64,000 nt of DNA from Pseudohongiella sp. O18 (GCF_021729085.1 NZ_JAJSAR010000001.1:1426001-1490000), one strand, 5' to 3'; shown: positions 26,576 to 36,731, counted from the stretch's first letter. Numbers and translations are program-made. The notes: generated from the letters alone by a model not told the origin.

Positions 26576-28492
26576 TCAGACTGCCTGAGAGTGAATTTTG
26601 CAGCGGGTCAGCTTGTCTCTGACTGCGGCGACAATACCGTCACGATCAAGGCCCACCGATGCCAGCATATCTGGCACGCGGCCGTGCGGCAGGAATGTGT
26701 CGGGCAGACCCATGTTCAGAATCGGTGTTCTGAAATTCTGGTTCAGCAGGTGCTCATTGACCGCGGAGCCGGCGCCGCCAGCCACAGCGTTCTCTTCGAT
26801 GGTCACCAGCAATGAATGCTGCTGTGCCATACGGTCGATCAGCTCTGTGTCCAGGGGTTTGATGAAACGCATATCAACTACGGTGGCATCCAGTGCCTCG
26901 GCTGCATCCAGAGCCGGCTTCAACATGGTGCCAAAGGCAAGCAATGCTACGGTATTGCCTTTGCGTCGCACCACGGCCTTGCCGATTGGCAGTTCAGTCA
27001 TGTCCGACGCAATGCTTGCGCCAGGACCTTTGCCGCGCGCGTACCGCACTGCCGCAGGACCCTTGTGCTGATGACCGGTATACAGCATCTGGCGGCACTC
27101 GTTCTCATCACTGGGCGCCATGATCACCATGTTGGGTATACAGCGCAGATAAGACAGATCAAAGCTGCCAGCATGCGTCGGGCCGTCTTCGCCAACCAGA
27201 CCAGCCCGGTCGATTGCAAAAAGCACGTCCAGATTCTGGATGGCGACATCGTGAATCAACTGGTCGTAGGCGCGTTGCAGAAAAGTGGAGTAGATGGCCA
27301 CAACCGGCTTGAGACCGTCGCAGGCCATGCCGGCGGCAAACGTGACAGCATGCTGTTCGGCGATTGCCACATCAAAAAAGCGTTCAGGGTACTGGTCAGC
27401 AAACTCGTCCATGCCTGAGCCGGCACTCATGGCGGGTGTAATCGCAATCAGTTTTTCATCCTGCTGTGCCATGTCGCACAACCACTGGCCAAAAACCTGT
27501 GAGTAGGTCGGCGTTTTGGGTTCGCTGGTTGGGCGCTTGGGCTTGGCTTCGATTTTGCTGAGGGCGTGCATGCCGAACGGATCGTTTTCAGATGCGGTAT
27601 AACCCTTGCCTTTCTGTGTGACGATGTGCAGCAGCTGCGGTCCGCGCAGCTGTTTTATATTGCCCAGCACTTCGATGAGGCGTTCTGTATCGTGGCCATC
27701 TACAAGTCCAATGTAGTTGAACCCGATTTCTTCAAACAGTGTGCCGGGTGACACCATGCCTTTCATGTATTCCTCTGCCCGATGCGCTGCCTTGAGTGCC
27801 GGAGGAATCTTCGACAGCATTTTTTTGCTGCCGGTACGAATAAAGTTGTATGGCTTGCTGGCCCACATGCGCGCGAAGTAGCTGGACAGGCCGCCGACAT
27901 TACGTGAGATAGACATGTTGTTGTCGTTAAGAATGACAAGCACATTGTCGTCCAGCTCGCCGGCATGGTTCAGCGCTTCAAAGGCCATACCTGCGGTCAT
28001 TGCGCCATCACCGATGACCGCGATTACGTGCCGCTCGGCTTCCTGGCGCCGGGCGGCAATCATCATGCCCAGTGCGGCGCTGATGGATGTGCTGGAATGC
28101 CCGACACCAAAGCAGTCGTAGTCACTTTCGGTACGGCAGGGGAAGGCTGCCAGGCCACCAGGCTGGCGCATGGTCAGCATCCGTTCGCGGCGCCCGGTGA
28201 GTATCTTGTGCGGGTAGGACTGATGACCCACATCCCAGATCAGCCGGTCCTCTGGAGTGTCAAACACGTAGTGCAGGGCGATGGTCAGTTCGACCACACC
28301 CAGCCCTGCGCCGAAATGCCCACCAGTCTGTCCTACCGAATACAGCAGGAAGTTGCGTAGTTCGCGTGCCAGATCCGGAAAATCGGCGGGATCCATGGTC
28401 TTGAGGTCAGCGGGTGAGCTGATCTGGTCCAGCAGTGGCGTGTCCGGACGGCTGAGAGGGATTTCGGTTAACATTTGGTCATGAGCCTGCAT
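26576..28492 (-). CDS. dxs: 1-deoxy-D-xylulose-5-phosphate synthase
   Basis: 638 residues. The thiamine-diphosphate motif is G161-D-G163 to N189-D-N191 (G-D-G-A-M-T-A-G and L-N-D-N-N-M-S). [10 protein letters not shown] and the transketolase pyrimidine-binding domain from about 325 are present. First step of the MEP isoprenoid pathway. It follows ispA and xseB in the usual xseB-ispA-dxs operon. Confidence 0.98.
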   Translation of the reverse strand: MQAHDQMLTEIPLSRPDTPLLDQISSPADLKTMDPADFPDLARELRNFLLYSVGQTGGHFGAGLGVVELTIALHYVFDTPEDRLIWDVGHQSYPHKILTGRRERMLTMRQPGGLAAFPCRTESDYDCFGVGHSSTSISAALGMMIAARRQEAERHVIAVIGDGAMTAGMAFEALNHAGELDDNVLVILNDNNMSISRNVGGLSSYFARMWASKPYNFIRTGSKKMLSKIPPALKAAHRAEEYMKGMVSPGTLFEEIGFNYIGLVDGHDTERLIEVLGNIKQLRGPQLLHIVTQKGKGYTASENDPFGMHALSKIEAKPKRPTSEPKTPTYSQVFGQWLCDMAQQDEKLIAITPAMSAGSGMDEFADQYPERFFDVAIAEQHAVTFAAGMACDGLKPVVAIYSTFLQRAYDQLIHDVAIQNLDVLFAIDRAGLVGEDGPTHAGSFDLSYLRCIPNMVIMAPSDENECRQMLYTGHQHKGPAAVRYARGKGPGASIASDMTELPIGKAVVRRKGNTVALLAFGTMLKPALDAAEALDATVVDMRFIKPLDTELIDRMAQQHSLLVTIEENAVAGGAGSAVNEHLLNQNFRTPILNMGLPDTFLPHGRVPDMLASVGLDRDGIVAAVRDKLTRCKIHSQAV

Positions 28493-28513
28493 TTAATTGG
28501 ATCAGATGTCAAT

Positions 28514-29416
28514 TCAGTACGCTCGCTGAGTGACATAGTCAGCAATCGAGCTGAGCATGGTGGTGTCGCCCGGAATCGGGCTTAAGGCGTCCTTGGCCGC
28601 CTGAATCAGGGCGGTTGCCTTTTCCCTGGCACCATCCAGCCCCAGCAGGCTGACATAAGTGGGTTTGTTCAGAGCGATATCAGCACCCTGTTTCTTGCCC
28701 AGTGTGCCGGTTTCGGCGACGACATCAAGCACGTCATCGTGCACCTGAAACGCCAGTCCGATGTTGCGGGCATAGACCTGCAGAGCTTCCATTATCTGAG
28801 GTGCCCGGCAGCCAGCGCTAAGCGCGCCCAGCTCTACGCTGGCGCAGATCAGTGCCCCGGTTTTCAGGCGGTGCATTGTCTCCAGTTCGGTCTGGGTCAG
28901 CTGTCGTCCCACCGCGCCCGTATCCAGCGCCTGGCCCGCAATCATTCCATAGCAGCCACTGGCTGCCGTCAGGATATTGATCATGTTCACCACGGTGACC
29001 GGATCACTGCCTTTGTGTTCACTGAGAATCTGTATGGCCAGGCTTTGCAGGGCATCGCCCGCGAGGATGGCTGTGGCCTCGTCATAAGCCTTGTGCAGTG
29101 TGGGTTTGCCGCGGCGCAGGTCATCGTTGTCCATGGCGGGCAGGTCGTCGTGAATCAGCGAGTAGCAATGCATCATCTCTACGGCGCAGGCTGCGTCATC
29201 AGCGGCTGACATGGGTGCGCCGAGCGCGTTGGCAGCGGCGTAGGCAAGGCACGGGCGTATGCGCTTGCCACCCAGCAATGTGCTGTAGCGCATTGCTTCC
29301 ACCAGGCGGGGCGGCATGGCGGTAAGCGCGGCCAGGCGGTTTTCCATCTGCTGGTCACAGCGTTCACGGCACTGCTTCAAAAAGGAGTTCAGTTGATTGG
29401 CTGCTGGAGTGCTCAT
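28514..29416 (-). CDS. ispA: farnesyl diphosphate synthase (short-chain polyprenyl synthase)
   Basis: 300 residues from the ATG at 29416; the longer reading overlaps xseB. The first Asp-rich motif is D90-D91-x4-D96 in I-H-D-D-L-P-A-M-D-N-D-D. The second is V-H-D-D-V-L-D. It elongates IPP/DMAPP to FPP. It begins 2 bp after xseB. Confidence 0.96.
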   Translation of the reverse strand: MSTPAANQLNSFLKQCRERCDQQMENRLAALTAMPPRLVEAMRYSTLLGGKRIRPCLAYAAANALGAPMSAADDAACAVEMMHCYSLIHDDLPAMDNDDLRRGKPTLHKAYDEATAILAGDALQSLAIQILSEHKGSDPVTVVNMINILTAASGCYGMIAGQALDTGAVGRQLTQTELETMHRLKTGALICASVELGALSAGCRAPQIMEALQVYARNIGLAFQVHDDVLDVVAETGTLGKKQGADIALNKPTYVSLLGLDGAREKATALIQAAKDALSPIPGDTTMLSSIADYVTQRAY

Positions 29417-29418
29417 TC

Positions 29419-29679
29419 TCAGTCCCGGGTCTCCACTGCATCGTTGTTGGCAGTGGCCAGCGGCTCCAGCTTGACTGGATCGGCATCGGGGTTGGTTAAT
29501 ACCTGCACTCGCAGCTCGGCCTGCTGCAAAGCCTGCTGGCACTCACGTGTCAGTCGGATGCCTTTTTCGAAAGCGGCCAGTGAGTCTTCGAGCCCCATGT
29601 TCCCTTCTTCCATCTGGTTGACCAGTGTTTCCAGTTCGGCCAGGGTCTGCTCAAAAGCCAGGGGTTTTTGGTCCGACAT
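29419..29679 (-). CDS. xseB: exodeoxyribonuclease VII small subunit
   Basis: 86 residues from the ATG at 29679 with AGGAG upstream. F-E-Q-T-L-A-E-L-E-x-L-V and [11 protein letters not shown] form the conserved coiled-coil of XseB. It pairs with XseA, which is not in the window. First gene of xseB-ispA-dxs. Confidence 0.95.
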   Translation of the reverse strand: MSDQKPLAFEQTLAELETLVNQMEEGNMGLEDSLAAFEKGIRLTRECQQALQQAELRVQVLTNPDADPVKLEPLATANNDAVETRD

Positions 29680-29824
29680 CACGGGCTCCTTTGCGCTTAA
29701 AGCTGCCAATTATCGGCGCTACGCAAGGCGAAGGCAATCGCCAGCCGCTGCGCCAATCATACGCCTGTCACAAACTCTCCATACACTTGTCACATCTCGG
29801 GACAGATGAATTGGAAATTTGACT

Positions 29825-30904
29825 ATGAGCCGCATATTGTACGGTGTTTCGGGTGAAGGATCAGGACATTCGTCGCGGGCCATGGAAATCGGCCGTCACC
29901 TGCTCGCCGAAGGGCATCAACTCAAGATGGTGACCTATGATCGTGGGCTGAAAGCGCTTGCCGGTGAATTTGACTGTTTTGCTATCGAAGGGCTACACAT
30001 TGTCAGTGATGATAATCGTGTGCGGCCATTAAAGACAGTCTGGAATAACCTGCGCCGCGCGCCGCGTGCAGTGCGCCGCCTGGTAACATTGCGCCGAATG
30101 ATCCGCGAGTTTCAGCCGGATGTGGTGCTGACTGATTTTGAACCGACCAGCGCCTGGCTGGCATGGTTCTTCGATCTGCCTCTGATCAGTCTGGATAATC
30201 AGCACCGTATGCGGTACATGAGCTATGAGTCACCGCCGGGGCTGTCCTGGTCACGCCGCATCACAGAGACCATCATCAAGCTGATGATTCCTGCGCCTGA
30301 TGCCGCGCTGGCCACCACCTATTTCTTCGGCGAGCCGCGCAATGACCGGACCTTTCTGTTTCCGCCAATCCTGCGCCGTGAAGTTCTTGAATGTCGGCCC
30401 TACCAGGGCGGTCACCATCTGGTATACGTAACCAGTGAATTCACTTCTCTGTTGGGTCTGCTGCGCCAGTTCCCGGAACACCAGTTTATTGTCTACGGCA
30501 GCAGTCAGCAGGGCGAGGATGCCAACCTGACATTCAGGCCGTTCAGTGTTGATGGTTTTCTGCGCGACCTGGAGTCGTGCCAGTCAGTGATCGCGACAGC
30601 CGGCTTCACGCTGATCAGTGAGGCGCTTTATCTTGGCAAACCTTATCTCGCGCTGCCAATGCAGGGGCAGTTTGAGCAACAACTGAATGCCTTCTGCCTT
30701 GAGCAGCTAGGTTATGGCATGAGTGCTGCGCCGGCTGGCGTGCGTCAGCTGGCACGCTTCTTTGACAATCTGCCGGCACTGAGCGAGTCCGCGCAGCGTT
30801 ATGCGGACAGCCAACAGATAACTGATGTGGCACAGGCCAACCTGGGTATTCGCACGAAACTGGACGAACTGCTCGGTCAGAGGCTTCAACAGCTCCATCG
30901 TTGA
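29825..30904 (+). CDS. MJ1255/VC2487-type glycosyltransferase
   Basis: 359 residues from the ATG at 29825; a TTG two codons earlier is possible. It has a GT-B shape: the N-terminal G-V-S-G-E-G-S-G-H-S-S-R-A loop is the MJ1255 family hallmark, and the C-terminal domain has A-T-A-G-F-T-L-I-S-E-A-L-Y-L-G-K-P, an MurG/UDP-GT-like acceptor/donor region. The sugar and acceptor are unknown. It is divergent from xseB. An unrelated two-TM protein follows after 64 bp. Confidence 0.82.
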   Translation: MSRILYGVSGEGSGHSSRAMEIGRHLLAEGHQLKMVTYDRGLKALAGEFDCFAIEGLHIVSDDNRVRPLKTVWNNLRRAPRAVRRLVTLRRMIREFQPDVVLTDFEPTSAWLAWFFDLPLISLDNQHRMRYMSYESPPGLSWSRRITETIIKLMIPAPDAALATTYFFGEPRNDRTFLFPPILRREVLECRPYQGGHHLVYVTSEFTSLLGLLRQFPEHQFIVYGSSQQGEDANLTFRPFSVDGFLRDLESCQSVIATAGFTLISEALYLGKPYLALPMQGQFEQQLNAFCLEQLGYGMSAAPAGVRQLARFFDNLPALSESAQRYADSQQITDVAQANLGIRTKLDELLGQRLQQLHR

Positions 30905-30968
30905 CCACTTCGGCAGTGCGCAGTATGCTGGCGCTCCTGTCAATCGGGGTCAATTTGCCGGCATATTC

Positions 30969-31772
30969 ATGGACAATAAAAACGATAATCGTCTCAAAGA
31001 CAGTCTGCGCGGTTTTGATCGTCAGGACTGGCGTATTCAGTTCGGACTGGTCGTCACACTCATCTGGTTGTTGCTCGGCACCCTGTACATGACCGTCAAT
31101 GTTGGCTGGTCACGTTTCGCCACCTTACCGATCGAAGATATGGGCAGTTTTCTGGAAGGGGCGTTCGCACCGCTGGCCTTCCTCTGGCTGGTCATTGGTC
31201 TGTTTATTCAACAATCCATTCAGGCGCAGAACAACCGCGAGCTTTATCACAGCAATATCGTTTCTGCCCGGCAGGCGGAAGCTCTGGCAGCCAATGAGAA
31301 AAATGCCCGCCAGGAAACTTTTTTCAAGATCGCTGATAATACCCGGAGACAATTGGGCGGCATTTCCGGTCTCTTGCTCCAGTCCTGCAAGGGCCCCGCG
31401 GGTGACGGCTCGTTAAGCGAAGCTGAAATGATGGAAATGTGGCATCATTTCGCGACAGGCGACTTCGAGGTGTTCTCGCGCCGATTCCTGATCCTTGCCG
31501 GACGTGGCGAAAACATGGGGCCACTGTTTTATGGCACCCAGATTCGCACCACCCATACCGAGAATTTCATCGTGAACTTTGACCGATTGCTGAAGCTGGC
31601 GCGTGATTGTGATGTCAACAATATCATCACCGATGCCCAGCTGCATTCTGCCCACGGCCTGCTAAGCTCGCGAATGAGAGAGTTGCATCCCCGCATAAAG
31701 TTCCGTCGCTATGAATTGACGCGGACCAGCGACTACCTCGGCCAGATCATGAAGAACAGCCAGGAAGCGTAA
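30969..31772 (+). CDS. two-TM membrane protein of unknown function
   Basis: 267 residues from the ATG at 30969; the upstream extension overlaps the glycosyltransferase. Two hydrophobic helices (about 22-44 and 58-80) are followed by a 185-residue cytoplasmic part with predicted long helices. No domain recognised. The stop codon abuts the ATG of the 2OG dioxygenase, so the two are likely coupled. Confidence 0.75.
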   Translation: MDNKNDNRLKDSLRGFDRQDWRIQFGLVVTLIWLLLGTLYMTVNVGWSRFATLPIEDMGSFLEGAFAPLAFLWLVIGLFIQQSIQAQNNRELYHSNIVSARQAEALAANEKNARQETFFKIADNTRRQLGGISGLLLQSCKGPAGDGSLSEAEMMEMWHHFATGDFEVFSRRFLILAGRGENMGPLFYGTQIRTTHTENFIVNFDRLLKLARDCDVNNIITDAQLHSAHGLLSSRMRELHPRIKFRRYELTRTSDYLGQIMKNSQEA

Positions 31773-32462
31773 ATGTCCGCATTGATTAATGAAGTGGTCG
31801 GCAACGAAGCGTTGCTGGCCGAACAGCTCGTGTTTGAACAGATTGCTGCTGACCTGGTCAGTCAATCCTGGTCTGTGGTGCTGGATGGCTTGCCTCCGGC
31901 GGTCGCGCAGCCTCTGTTTCAGCAGGTGCGCGATCTGAATGACAGCGACTTTGACCCGGCAGGTATTGGCCGCAGCCAGGACCATGTGCACAACAGCTTT
32001 GTGCGGCGTGACCAGGTGCGCTGGATTGATGGCGCAACCATGGCGGAGCAAGTCTGGCTGGATTGGGCGCAACGCCTTCAGACCTATCTGAATCGACGAC
32101 TGTTTCTGGGTCTGTTTTCTTTCGAATCGCATTTTGCCCATTATGGCCCCGGTGACTTCTACAAAAAGCATCTGGACGCATTCCGTCCGAATGGTCTGGA
32201 GCGTGGTGCGCGTAGAGAATTGTCTCTCGTCACCTATCTTAACCCGGGCTGGGAGTCCAGCGATGGCGGGGAGCTGGCCATTTACGATGCCGCTGGTGAG
32301 CAGGTCGTGCGACGTGTGTCGCCGGTTTACGGCACGGTTGTTGTCTTCTTGAGCACTGAGGTCCCGCACGAGGTATTGCCTGCGATGCGCGATCGTTACA
32401 GCCTGGCTGGATGGTTCCGCGTTAACGGCAGCGTTGCCGACCGTCCTGATCCGCCGCAGTAA
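31773..32462 (+). CDS. 2-oxoglutarate-Fe(II) dioxygenase (SM-20/P4H type)
   Basis: 229 residues. The iron triad is H133-x-D135 (K-K-H-L-D) and H199 (V-P-H-E-V). R206 or R208 in R-D-R-Y-S-L-A-G-W-F can bind 2-oxoglutarate. This resembles prolyl-hydroxylase-like SM-20 proteins, which hydroxylate protein or small-molecule substrates in the cytosol. No substrate can be named. It starts immediately after the stop of the two-TM protein. Confidence 0.88.
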   Translation: MSALINEVVGNEALLAEQLVFEQIAADLVSQSWSVVLDGLPPAVAQPLFQQVRDLNDSDFDPAGIGRSQDHVHNSFVRRDQVRWIDGATMAEQVWLDWAQRLQTYLNRRLFLGLFSFESHFAHYGPGDFYKKHLDAFRPNGLERGARRELSLVTYLNPGWESSDGGELAIYDAAGEQVVRRVSPVYGTVVVFLSTEVPHEVLPAMRDRYSLAGWFRVNGSVADRPDPPQ

Positions 32463-32694
32463 GCAATTTTCCTGGCCTCATACAGGACGTTTGTGTCGGT
32501 CATGTCGTAGCACGCTGCGAGATGTCAGGACTCTTGCGACCAGTGGTGGTATTGCTGCGATCAGTCCTCACTGTAACCCACTCATTCCTGCAGGGCTCCA
32601 TGTTAGCTTATGGATGGTCATTTCTGAGCGCAAAGTTCAGCGATGGTACCAATCCACAACGTGTGAAAAATCTCACCGCTTTAAGGAGTTGTAT

Positions 32695-33075
32695 ATGTTA
32701 CAGATGAAGCGTCGCGCTATCGTCACGTCAGTCAGTGCTATTGCTCTGCTCACCAGCTTTCTGGTCCCTGTTGCTTACGCTGATGTAAGTGGCGACTGGA
32801 ATTTTGCAGTTGAAATTGCCGATGTGGGCAGTGGCAATGCCAGCGTCACCATGCAGGAGGCTGCAGATGGGTCCATTACTGGCACCTACTCAGGGCAGCT
32901 TGGAAACACCGATTTTACCGGCAGCTCAGAGGGCGACAACTTTGAGTTTGTGTTGACCAGCCAGATGGGCTCAGTCACTTACTCAGGGGAACAATTGCCC
33001 GATGGCACGCTGGCCGGCAAATTGAACCTCGGCGGCATGGGTGAGGGGACATTTACGGCGACCCGTAAAGAGTAG
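32695..33075 (+). CDS. small exported beta-rich protein of unknown function
   Basis: 126 residues from the ATG at 32695 (AAGGAG 6 bp upstream). A signal peptide of about 30 residues ends in A-Y-A. The mature part alternates G-T-Y-S-G, F-T-G-S and V-T-Y-S-G turns, like a small beta-barrel of about eight strands. Not recognised as a named family. The 232 bp upstream hold no other gene. Confidence 0.75.
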   Translation: MLQMKRRAIVTSVSAIALLTSFLVPVAYADVSGDWNFAVEIADVGSGNASVTMQEAADGSITGTYSGQLGNTDFTGSSEGDNFEFVLTSQMGSVTYSGEQLPDGTLAGKLNLGGMGEGTFTATRKE

Positions 33076-33205
33076 CAACCGACGGGATTGACCGGGTCCC
33101 TGACCGAGCTTTGCACCCATCCCCCTGCGGTAAGCTGCCGACATGCTTGACAGCAAAAAATCGAAGTGTTTATATCGGCTGATTACACGGGGGAGGTGAA
33201 AAACC

Positions 33206-34141
33206 ATGCTTAACGGGTTCAAAAAATTACAATTATTATCCGCAGCAGTGGCCGTCAGCGTTATGGCTTGTGCTCCACAGGAGTCGCAATCGCCTGGCGC
33301 GACACAGTCAGGGACCAATACCGCAGCTGCTCAGGGCAGCGCTGCCGAGAGCGGCATCCCGCGCACGCCGGATGGCAAGCCGGATCTCAACGGCATCTGG
33401 CAGGTGCTTTCCAATGCCAACGTCAACCTGGAGCCAGCACCACCACAATCCGCTTTTGCGATGGTGCCAGGTGATTTTGTGCCGGTTCCAGCACCTGAAG
33501 TAGTTGCAATGGGCGCAGTTGGCGCGGTTCCGGCCAGTCAGGGCGTCATTACCACTAATGATGGTTACATTCCCTACAAGCCGGAAGCACTGGCGCAACG
33601 TGATGAAAACCGCGAGAACTGGCTGCAGCGCGATCCCGAGATCAAATGCTTCATGCCAGGTGTGCCGCGGGCTACTTACCTGCCTCACCCTTTTCAGATT
33701 TTTCAGAGTGACAGTGCGTTCTTCATCGCTTATTCGTTTGCGGGCGCTGTTCGAAATGTCTATCTGGAAGATCCCGGTGAGCCGCCGATTGACTCCTGGA
33801 TGGGGCAGTCCTATGGCTATTGGGAAGGCGATACCTTTGTCGTGGAAGTCTCCGGACTGATCGATCAGACCTGGTACGACCGCGCCGGCAACTATCGTTC
33901 CTGGGAATCCAAGGTAACAGAGCGTTACACGATGGTTGATGAAAATGTGATTCAATACGAAGCAACCATCGAAGATCCGCAACTGTACACAGAGCCATGG
34001 ACCATCGCCATGCCGCTGTACCGTCGACTTGAACAGGACTTTGAGCTGCCGCAATTCAAGTGTGTGGAGTTCGTGGAAGAATTGATGTTCGGGCGCTTCC
34101 GTAAAGGCCGTCCGATTGAAGAAATGGTGATGCCGTTCTGA
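33206..34141 (+). CDS. exported protein, R-T-P-x-G-K-P-D family (paralogue 1), probable lipoprotein
   Basis: 311 residues. The signal ends V-M-A-C, a possible lipobox (Cys22). The mature N-terminus is R-T-P-D-G-K-P-D-L-N-G-I-W; later come I-P-Y, C-F-M-P-G and W-M-G-Q-S-Y-G-Y-W-E-G-D-T-F-V-V-E, then a Y-E-x-x-x-x-D-P block. The same pattern recurs in the protein at 37430-38479, so they are paralogues. The family is common as hypothetical proteins in marine and soil bacteria; no function is known to me. Confidence 0.8.
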   Translation: MLNGFKKLQLLSAAVAVSVMACAPQESQSPGATQSGTNTAAAQGSAAESGIPRTPDGKPDLNGIWQVLSNANVNLEPAPPQSAFAMVPGDFVPVPAPEVVAMGAVGAVPASQGVITTNDGYIPYKPEALAQRDENRENWLQRDPEIKCFMPGVPRATYLPHPFQIFQSDSAFFIAYSFAGAVRNVYLEDPGEPPIDSWMGQSYGYWEGDTFVVEVSGLIDQTWYDRAGNYRSWESKVTERYTMVDENVIQYEATIEDPQLYTEPWTIAMPLYRRLEQDFELPQFKCVEFVEELMFGRFRKGRPIEEMVMPF

Positions 34142-34393
34142 TTACTGGGCCCGCGGGTTCTGAATGAATCGGAAGCTGTGGGCACAGTCGTTAAGCAAAG
34201 GTTCAGTCATCGTAGGACATACTGACGGAAAGCTGATGGGTCGGAAGCCTGCATGGAAGAGGCAAGTGGCCATTAAAGGCAAATGAGACGGACAGCCATC
34301 AATAATCGTCAGGCAGATCAGATTAAACTGGTACTGGTCTGTTATAAACGTTAATATTTTAGCCATGAAGCTAAATAAATAGGGGTGATTATC

Positions 34394-34843
34394 ATGAAAA
34401 TGAAACTGCTTGTAGCTGCTGTGGCGGTCGTCGGTGGCGTTGCTGCTATGAGTGTGAAGACACCAGCAACTGCTCACCACGCGTTCTCAGCTGAATTTGA
34501 CGCCAACCTTCCTGTTGCGTTGCGTGGTCCGATCACACGTGTTGAGTGGATCAACCCTCACTCCTGGATTCACCTGCGCCACACCAACGATGATGGTTCT
34601 GAGCAGGCATGGATGGCAGAGGGCGGCACGCCCAACACATTGCTGCGTCGCGGTATTACCCGCAACTCCCTGGAAATCGGCACCGAGATTGTTGTGACTG
34701 GCTACCAGAGTAAAGACCAGCTGTGTACACCGGCATGCCGCGCCAATGGCCGCGACATTACCTTCCCTGATGGCCGCAAGCTGTTCATGGGATCCTCAGG
34801 TATTGGTGCACCGGACGACGGGTCTGACCCGACCGAACAGTAA
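34394..34843 (+). CDS. DUF6152-like exported protein
   Basis: 149 residues from the ATG at 34394 (AGGGG upstream). A signal peptide ends A-T-A-H-H-A-F. The mature part has R-G-P-I-T-R-V-E-W-I-N-P-H-S-W-I and two Cys in L-C-T-P-A-C, an OB-like small domain typical of DUF6152 proteins. These often lie near the R-T-P-x-G-K-P-D proteins, as here (250 bp downstream of paralogue 1). Role unknown. Confidence 0.78.
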   Translation: MKMKLLVAAVAVVGGVAAMSVKTPATAHHAFSAEFDANLPVALRGPITRVEWINPHSWIHLRHTNDDGSEQAWMAEGGTPNTLLRRGITRNSLEIGTEIVVTGYQSKDQLCTPACRANGRDITFPDGRKLFMGSSGIGAPDDGSDPTEQ

Positions 34844-34917
34844 CACCGACCTTATGGCCAGCCAGGTTCTTTGATCCTGGCTGAGTTGTTAGAGGGCAGC
34901 CAGTGGCTGCCAAAAGA

Positions 34918-34964
34918 AGCGTCTGACATTCCGGTTGATCCGGATCAATCAGGCGCTTTTTTTT
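34918..34964 (+). terminator. rho-independent terminator
   Basis: AGCGTCTGA/TCAGGCGCT stem of 9 bp (one G-T) enclosing a second self-complementary segment (TTGATCCGGATCAA), followed by eight T. It lies 75 bp after the DUF6152-like gene. A further hairpin GGCAGCC-N3-GGCTGCC lies just before it at about 34895. Confidence 0.85.
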
Positions 34965-35050
34965 GTCTGTTAATCTGGCCTGGAGATGAGACAGTGAGTT
35001 TTGGCAGGAGTGCTTATGATGGGCGTAAAAGGGAAACAGGAGCGTATCGA

Positions 35051-35491
35051 ATGAGCAAAAGCAAAAGCAGTAAAACGCTTTCATTGTTGCTGGGAGCAGG
35101 CGCCATGGCTGCGGCTGTTGCTGGCCTGGTGCAGGCGCAGGCGCCGTCGATGGAGCAGGCACAGGCGACAGCCAGCATGGCGGATTTCATGACGCGTATT
35201 GTGCAGCCAACTTCTGACGCGGTGTTTTATATTTCCCGAACGCCACCGGCAGATGATGCAGCCTGGCGTGAGCTGGAGAACAAGACTCTGATGCTGGCCG
35301 AGTCTGCCAACCTGCTGCTGATCGCCGGCTATCGGCAGGACACTGAGCAGTGGCTGCAGGATTCGCTATTGATGCGGGACGCGTCAGTGCGTGCCTGGCA
35401 GGCGGCGCAGGCACGTGACCTTGATGCGCTGGTCGAACTCAATAACGACCTGTATACGTCCTGTGAAAACTGCCATATGGCGACGCGCTAG
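35051..35491 (+). CDS. cytochrome c'-like exported haem protein
   Basis: 146 residues from the ATG at 35051 (AGGAG upstream). Signal peptide to V-Q-A-Q-A. The only haem motif is C138-E-N-C141-H142 at the extreme C-terminus, preceded by helical sequence, the layout of class II (c'/c556) cytochromes. It should be periplasmic and bind one haem c. It resembles the lipoprotein at 36731-37246. Convergent with the next gene. Confidence 0.8.
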   Translation: MSKSKSSKTLSLLLGAGAMAAAVAGLVQAQAPSMEQAQATASMADFMTRIVQPTSDAVFYISRTPPADDAAWRELENKTLMLAESANLLLIAGYRQDTEQWLQDSLLMRDASVRAWQAAQARDLDALVELNNDLYTSCENCHMATR

Positions 35492-35496
35492 CGGTC

Positions 35497-36039
35497 TTAC
35501 AGCACCGGTTGCAGTTCGCGATCCATGCTGCTGCCACCACGATACTCGGTGGCGTGAATGTAAAAGCCTGAGGTTTTGAGAGTCAGCGTGACGGTCTCGA
35601 AACCCCGGTTTTCCCAGAACCAGCCGTGCATGCCATTAAACGCGGCCTCGTACATGCCCTGGTCAGAGCTGGCATTGCCCTGCAGATAACTCTCATCATA
35701 GTTTTCCACGGTGATGTTGTCGGCATGCATGTCAAAGTAGAGCTCGCCCTCGGCTTCCCAGCTGAATACCAGAGCCTGACCAAGATCCATCAGGTACTTG
35801 TATTCCAGAGACTGAAATGGCTCCAGAATAAATTCCACTTCGTCACTCTTGTGAATTTCGAGCTGACTGTGCAGAGCGTCTGCTGTGGTGTTGGACATGG
35901 TGTCCAGGCCCAGCAGCGCCCCTGTGCGCAGCGGGTCGCGGCCAAACTCGGCTGGCAGTATGACGGCCAGAAACAGCAATAGAGCGCCAAAAAAGGCGCT
36001 GCTGATTGCCACGGCCAGTCGTTTGCGGTCATCGCTCAT
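35497..36039 (-). CDS. single-TM protein of unknown function
   Basis: 180 residues from the ATG at 36039 (AGGAG upstream). One N-terminal TM (about 10-30), then a soluble domain with aromatic/acidic stretches: F-S-W-E-A-E-G-E-L-Y-F-D-M-H-A-D and W-F-W-E-N-R-G. It lies 14 bp after the HupE-like gene on the same strand, so probably the third gene of that operon. Family not recognised. Confidence 0.75.
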   Translation of the reverse strand: MSDDRKRLAVAISSAFFGALLLFLAVILPAEFGRDPLRTGALLGLDTMSNTTADALHSQLEIHKSDEVEFILEPFQSLEYKYLMDLGQALVFSWEAEGELYFDMHADNITVENYDESYLQGNASSDQGMYEAAFNGMHGWFWENRGFETVTLTLKTSGFYIHATEYRGGSSMDRELQPVL

Positions 36040-36053
36040 GGAATGTACTCCTG

Positions 36054-36731
36054 TCAGGCGGCGAGCTGCCAGGCTGCCAATTGATAAAACATCAAAAGGA
36101 AGCCTGCAGTCATCAATAAGGTGTTGCTCAGGAAGGCCTGGCGCTGGAAAGACGGGTGCTGGCGCCACAGCATGAACACGATGAAAATCATGAACAGCGC
36201 GATCATCTGGCCAATTTCCACACCAAGGTTAAAACTTATCAGGTTGACTAGCAGACCCTCGGGCGCCAGTTGCAGTTCCTGCAGACTGGATGCCAGCCCA
36301 AAGCCGTGAAAGAGGCCGAAAACAAACACGGCTGCACGTGTGTCTGGCTTCCAGCGACCCAGGGCCTGAAACGCACCCATATTCTCCAGCGCCTTGTAAA
36401 CCACAGACAACGCAATAATGGCATCTATGAAATAGGCATTGATGGCGATGTCACCGAGTACGCCTATTATCAATGTGATGCTGTGGCCCGCAGCAAAAAG
36501 CGTTACATACTTGATGACATCAAGTGCGCGACTGAGGAAAAAGATGACACCGGCCAGAAACAGCAAATGGTCGTAACCGGTAACCATGTGCTTGGCGCCA
36601 AGGTAGATGAATGGCCCTGGCGCGGCTCCGGCATTACTGGCAACAAAGCTGGCGTCGCCGCCGGCAATATTATGGGCGATAGCCAGGGCTGGAAGCAGAC
36701 AGATTATGGACAGTACAGTTCGTGTCAGCAT
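36054..36731 (-). CDS. HupE/UreJ-like membrane protein
   Basis: 225 residues: cleavable-looking signal (1-19), then about six TM helices. Family histidine motifs are visible: G-Y-D-H-L-L-F-L, A-G-H-S-I-T-L and F-G-L-F-H-G-F-G-L-A-S. HupE/UreJ homologues are linked to nickel transport in hydrogenase and urease clusters, but neither is here, so the cargo is uncertain. It overlaps the end of the cytochrome gene by one base. Probably the middle gene of a three-gene unit. Confidence 0.85.
   Translation of the reverse strand: MLTRTVLSIICLLPALAIAHNIAGGDASFVASNAGAAPGPFIYLGAKHMVTGYDHLLFLAGVIFFLSRALDVIKYVTLFAAGHSITLIIGVLGDIAINAYFIDAIIALSVVYKALENMGAFQALGRWKPDTRAAVFVFGLFHGFGLASSLQELQLAPEGLLVNLISFNLGVEIGQMIALFMIFIVFMLWRQHPSFQRQAFLSNTLLMTAGFLLMFYQLAAWQLAA

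Noticed and set aside
36054-36731. Urease or hydrogenase cluster
   Set aside because: Only the HupE/UreJ-like gene is present; no structural or maturation genes within the window.
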